Positions 63,867 to 64,000 of a DNA stretch of 64,000 nucleotides are shown here, in pieces. Each line of letters opens with the position of its first letter. Positions within the stretch are counted from its first letter, which is position 1. Location: positions 189,501 through 253,500 of the forward strand of contig NZ_CP117445.1 in assembly GCF_030687715.1 (NCBI RefSeq), given 5' to 3'. Both the position numbers and the translations under genes were made by a program. The DNA comes from Pseudomonas sp. FP2196 (GTDB lineage: Bacteria > Pseudomonadota > Gammaproteobacteria > Pseudomonadales > Pseudomonadaceae). Below the pieces are notes generated by a model. That model had not been told where the DNA came from. It saw only the letters and a program-made list of their open reading frames with translations, and ran no database searches.

Positions 63867-64000
63867 ATGAGTGCATCGTCTACCCCCGCCAGCGGTCTGG
63901 TGCGCATGAATCCGCCGGTGTTCTACTTCGCCGCGACGGTCATTCTGCTGTTTGGTCTCGTTGTCATCGCCATGCCCGAACAGGCCGGTGCCTGGCTGCT
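63867..64000 (+). CDS. BCCT-family transporter (choline/betaine), N-terminal part
   Basis: The first 44 codons of a gene that leaves the window. Start ATG 63867 opens MSASSTPASGLVRMNPPVFY, then a hydrophobic helix (FAATVILLFGLVVIAMPEQA). The N-terminus matches BetT-type choline transporters (MNPPVFYFAA...). The BetI-like operator upstream supports choline-regulated uptake for glycine betaine synthesis. No obvious Shine-Dalgarno beyond GAGGTGC at 63853-63859. Confidence 0.75.
   Translation, partial: MSASSTPASGLVRMNPPVFYFAATVILLFGLVVIAMPEQAGAWL

Overview
The window is a GC-rich, densely coded stretch of a Pseudomonas chromosome, most likely the P. fluorescens group. The evidence is the gene content (pgaABCD, gabDT, oscA-sbp-cysTWA, sfnB pairs, a TriABC-type pump), the codon use, and three families of dispersed palindromes typical of fluorescent pseudomonads (cores GAGCAGGCTCGCTCCCAC, GATCGCAGCCTTCGGCAGCTCC and GTGGCGAGGGGATTTATCCCC). 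No prophage, insertion sequence, CRISPR array or rRNA operon was seen. There is one tRNA gene, tRNA-Arg(CCG).

Layout. 0-4.9 kb: the poly-N-acetylglucosamine operon pgaABCD (pgaA cut by the window edge). 5-10.5 kb: a Rieske/ferredoxin-reductase fusion, a PEBP-like protein, then a tight vWA lipoprotein - ECF sigma factor - single-pass membrane protein locus and a small acidic protein. 10.6-14.6 kb: a Phd-type antitoxin followed by an internally deleted RelE/ParE toxin, the tRNA, and gabD-gabT. 14.7-20.4 kb: signalling genes (receiver-HDOD, PAS-GGDEF, PAS-GGDEF-EAL) around a desA-type desaturase. 20.7-24.8 kb: oscA and the sulfate importer sbp-cysTWA. 25-31.8 kb: an Mpo1-like protein, a Crp/Fnr regulator, an HprRS-like two-component system divergent from a GlcG-like protein and hydroxyisourate hydrolase, then an AraC-type regulator divergent from a second desaturase. 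31.8-32.9 kb: a gene-poor relic stretch. 33.1-39.2 kb: a hydrolase, a stripped-down sigma-54 activator, a MetQ-like binding protein and a complete polar amino-acid ABC importer. 39.3-48.9 kb: a RecF/OLD-like ATPase, a two-adaptor RND pump, a large periplasmic glycosidase-like protein and a methyltransferase. 48.97-50.85 kb: a strongly structured non-coding stretch followed by a candidate secreted zinc-metallopeptidase effector. 50.9-63.5 kb: a sulfur-scavenging block: metNIQ, an LLM monooxygenase with two SfnB-like enzymes, a double beta-domain protein, dcyD-tcyJLN and a long-form serine acetyltransferase. The window ends in a BCCT transporter behind a 30-bp BetI-like operator.

How it fits together. 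Much of the window serves sulfur acquisition: sulfate (sbp-cysTWA, oscA), methionine (metNIQ), cystine and D-cysteine (tcyJLN, dcyD), organosulfur compounds (LLM and SfnB flavoenzymes) and cysteine synthesis (epsC). A TTATTCCTTA-like motif recurs in front of several of these units and suggests shared control. A second theme is the envelope and surface: PNAG, c-di-GMP enzymes, desaturases, the ECF/vWA locus and the efflux pump. The observations most worth pursuing are the HEMLH effector candidate with its structured upstream region, the sigma-54 activator whose GAFTGA loop is altered, and the toxin with an in-frame deletion beside an intact antitoxin. The HprR/CusR box, the Shine-Dalgarno-masking hairpin before the glycosidase gene and the BetI-like operator also merit a check.
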